Below, piece after piece: positions 6,566 to 7,573 of a stretch of 7,573 nt of DNA. The stretch is from Flavobacteriaceae bacterium (GTDB taxonomy: Bacteria; Bacteroidota; Bacteroidia; Flavobacteriales; Flavobacteriaceae), in assembly GCA_003511845.1 (NCBI GenBank), contig DOIV01000117.1:1-7573 (forward strand), written 5' to 3'. Each line of letters opens with the position of its first letter. Position 1 is the first letter of the stretch. The translations under genes and the position numbers were made by a program. The notes under the pieces are model-generated. The model did no database searches and was not told the DNA's origin. It worked only from the letters and a program-made list of their open reading frames with translations.

Positions 6566-6585
6566 ATTCCCATGAAAATGGGAAT
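6566..6585. repeat. 8-bp-arm palindrome in the htpG leader
   Basis: ATTCCCAT (6566-6573) and ATGGGAAT (6578-6585) are perfect inverted arms around GAAA. With the flanking TGTC and C the stretch reads like the GTCATTCCC...GGGAATC palindromic repeats common between flavobacterial genes, as I remember them. It lies 22 bases before the chosen htpG start and would form a hairpin in the htpG mRNA leader. Confidence 0.5.
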
Positions 6586-6627
6586 CGTATTAATTTTAGT
6601 TTATACTTCTCTAAAAGTACCAGTCAA

Positions 6628-6657
6628 AAAAAATACCAAAACCTATAAAATGACAAG
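6628..6657 (-). promoter_or_regulatory. Probable htpG promoter
   Basis: On the minus strand CTTG (plus-strand CAAG at 6654-6657) is followed after exactly 18 bases by TATTTTTT (plus-strand 6628-6635), approximating the Bacteroidetes TTTG-N17-19-TAnnTTTG promoter, with weak matches at both ends. Transcription would start near 6620, giving an htpG leader of about 75-80 bases. The upstream box overlaps a TGACA-N3-TGTCA palindrome at 6651-6663, the most likely regulator-binding site in this spacer. Confidence 0.4.
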
Positions 6658-6663
6658 ATGTCA
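6651..6663. promoter_or_regulatory. TGACA-N3-TGTCA palindrome at the htpG promoter
   Basis: The sequence TGACAAGATGTCA is a perfect 5-bp-arm inverted repeat with a 3-base spacer. It covers the -33 side of the predicted htpG promoter. Its position suits an operator for a stress regulator acting on a chaperone gene. I believe similar TGNCA/TGNCA palindromes precede other flavobacterial chaperone and protease genes, but cannot verify this here. Confidence 0.4.
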
Positions 6664-6720
6664 GAAAATAGAATTAATTTAACATAAGCCTAAAATATAA
6701 TCACTTTTGCTCATTATTTT

Positions 6721-6825
6721 ATTGTATGTCCGTTTTTTGTCATAACTAACTACGTCACCCTGTCCCGAAGCTTCGGGACTGAATGACGACATCAAATACT
6801 TTATGCCTCTTTACTGACATACAAT
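6721..6825. repeat. Nested inverted-repeat element between htpG and fabH
   Basis: An 18-bp perfect palindrome, GTCCCGAAGCTTCGGGAC (6762-6779), is bracketed by CGTCA (6753-6757) and TGACG (6784-6788), and further out by 10-bp inverted repeats ATTGTATGTC (6721-6730) and GACATACAAT (6816-6825). The core is GC-rich in an AT-rich spacer and resembles dispersed REP-like intergenic repeats. No transposase or coding frame lies within it. It may act as a terminator or mRNA stabiliser, or as a non-autonomous mobile repeat; no target-site duplication could be defined. Confidence 0.55.
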
Positions 6826-6834
6826 TATTTTATT

Positions 6835-6842
6835 TATATTTG
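6835..6842 (+). promoter_or_regulatory. -7 element of the fabH-family gene
   Basis: TATATTTG is an exact match to the Bacteroidetes TAnnTTTG element, 18 bases before the ATG at 6861, which would give a leader of roughly a dozen bases. The upstream -33 region (around 6809-6815, CTTTACT) has only a weak resemblance to TTTG. The right outer arm of the nested repeat element ends ten bases upstream, so the repeat abuts the promoter. Confidence 0.5.
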
Positions 6843-6860
6843 AATACTAAAATCAATACT

Positions 6861-7573
6861 ATGTACAATTCAAGAATTACAGGTTTAGGTTATTACGTAC
6901 CAGACAATGTTGTCACCAATGATGACTTATCAAAATTAATGGATACGAATGACGAATGGATTCAAGAAAGAACAGGTATTAAAGAACGTAGATGGATACC
7001 ACAAGAAAGCGATGATACCTCAGCTGTGATGGGTGCAAAAGCATCTAAAATTGCTATTGAACGTGCAGGATTGGCCAAAGACGATATTGATTTTATTGTA
7101 TTTGCAACGCTGAGTCCAGATTATTATTTTCCTGGGTGTGGTGTTCAAATTCAAGACATGTTAGACATGCCAACCATTGGTGCTATTGACATTAGAAATC
7201 AATGTTCTGGCTTTATATATGCCATTTCTACCGCCGATCAGTTTATAAAAACGGGCATGTATAAAAATATTTTGGTTATTGGTGCTGAACATCATTCTAA
7301 CGGATTAGATAAAACTACCCGAGGAAGAGGCGTTGCTATAATTTTTGGTGATGGTGCTGGTGCTTGTGTACTTTCTAGAACGGAAGACAATACCAAAGGC
7401 ATTTTATCTTCTCACTTACATAGTGAAGGAAAACATGCTGACAAATTGATTGTAGAATCACCAAGTATTAAAAATTGGATTCCAGAACTCATTGCTTCTG
7501 ATGGTGAAGATATTTCTTATTACCCATATATGGATGGCAACTTTGTATTTAAAAATGCCATAGTCCGTTTTAG
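6861..7573 (+). CDS. fabH: 3-oxoacyl-ACP synthase III family protein (partial, 3' end beyond window)
   Basis: The first 237 residues of a ketoacyl-ACP synthase III are present; the frame is open to the right edge. Such enzymes condense an acyl-CoA with malonyl-ACP to start fatty acid or related acyl chain synthesis in the cytosol. Visible family traits are SRITGLGYYVPDNVVTNDDL at the start, NDEWIQERTGI (30-40), the nucleophile Cys115 in RNQCSGFIYA, GAEHHSNGLD (141-150) and FGDGAGACVL (162-171). The catalytic His and Asn lie beyond the window. An insertion-like segment around 186-220 (HSEGKHADKLIVESPSIKNW and after) and FVFKNA (228-233) recall the longer KAS III homologues of Bacteroidetes, which often exist in several copies, so it need not be the housekeeping FabH. 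MYNSRITGLG is the natural start; it has its own promoter and no Shine-Dalgarno. Confidence 0.9.
   Translation, partial: MYNSRITGLGYYVPDNVVTNDDLSKLMDTNDEWIQERTGIKERRWIPQESDDTSAVMGAKASKIAIERAGLAKDDIDFIVFATLSPDYYFPGCGVQIQDMLDMPTIGAIDIRNQCSGFIYAISTADQFIKTGMYKNILVIGAEHHSNGLDKTTRGRGVAIIFGDGAGACVLSRTEDNTKGILSSHLHSEGKHADKLIVESPSIKNWIPELIASDGEDISYYPYMDGNFVFKNAIVRF

Noticed and set aside
1..7573. CRISPR array or insertion sequence
   Set aside because: No regularly spaced direct repeats and no transposase coding sequence were seen; the inverted repeats present have no coding content between them.

Overview
The window is AT-rich DNA from a member of the Bacteroidota, most likely a Flavobacteriaceae species. 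The evidence is the low GC content, the lack of strong Shine-Dalgarno sequences, -7 elements of the Bacteroidetes type (TAnnTTTG), an HtpG with the glycine/methionine-rich stretch I associate with this group, and a conserved protein of a type I recall only from flavobacteria. Family identifications rest on motif reading and memory; no database search was possible.

Layout from left to right. Positions 1-98 hold back-to-back hairpins and no gene. On the minus strand follows a complete NAD-dependent aldehyde dehydrogenase very like E. coli AldB (99-1598). An intergenic region (1599-2011) contains, on the plus strand, a 23-codon fragment that reads like the start of an XdhC-family molybdenum-enzyme maturation protein. 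A MobA/MocA-like molybdenum cofactor nucleotidyltransferase follows (2012-2586). It has lost its frame in a run of six T and has an altered nucleotide-binding motif. Together these look like the wreck of an xdhC-mocA operon serving a molybdenum hydroxylase, with no hydroxylase subunits present.

Convergent to it is a 353-residue uncharacterised protein (2612-3673, minus) in which I see an unreported-looking arrangement of kinase-like motifs: a lysine and glutamate pair, a hinge-like segment, GDxxxxN and IDFD. Divergent from it is an exported VanX/DdpX-type D-Ala-D-Ala dipeptidase (3825-4520, plus) with all expected zinc and catalytic residues at VanX spacing. A strong bidirectional terminator separates it from the convergent Hsp90 chaperone gene htpG (about 4615-6543, minus). 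The 317-base region upstream of htpG carries a probable promoter overlapped by a TGACA-N3-TGTCA palindrome, two repeat-like palindromes, and a promoter for a ketoacyl-ACP synthase III (fabH family) that starts at 6861 and runs off the right edge.

The genes are mostly separate transcription units (divergent or convergent) rather than one pathway. The points most worth following are the kinase-like protein family, the decayed molybdenum-enzyme maturation locus, and the palindrome at the htpG promoter.
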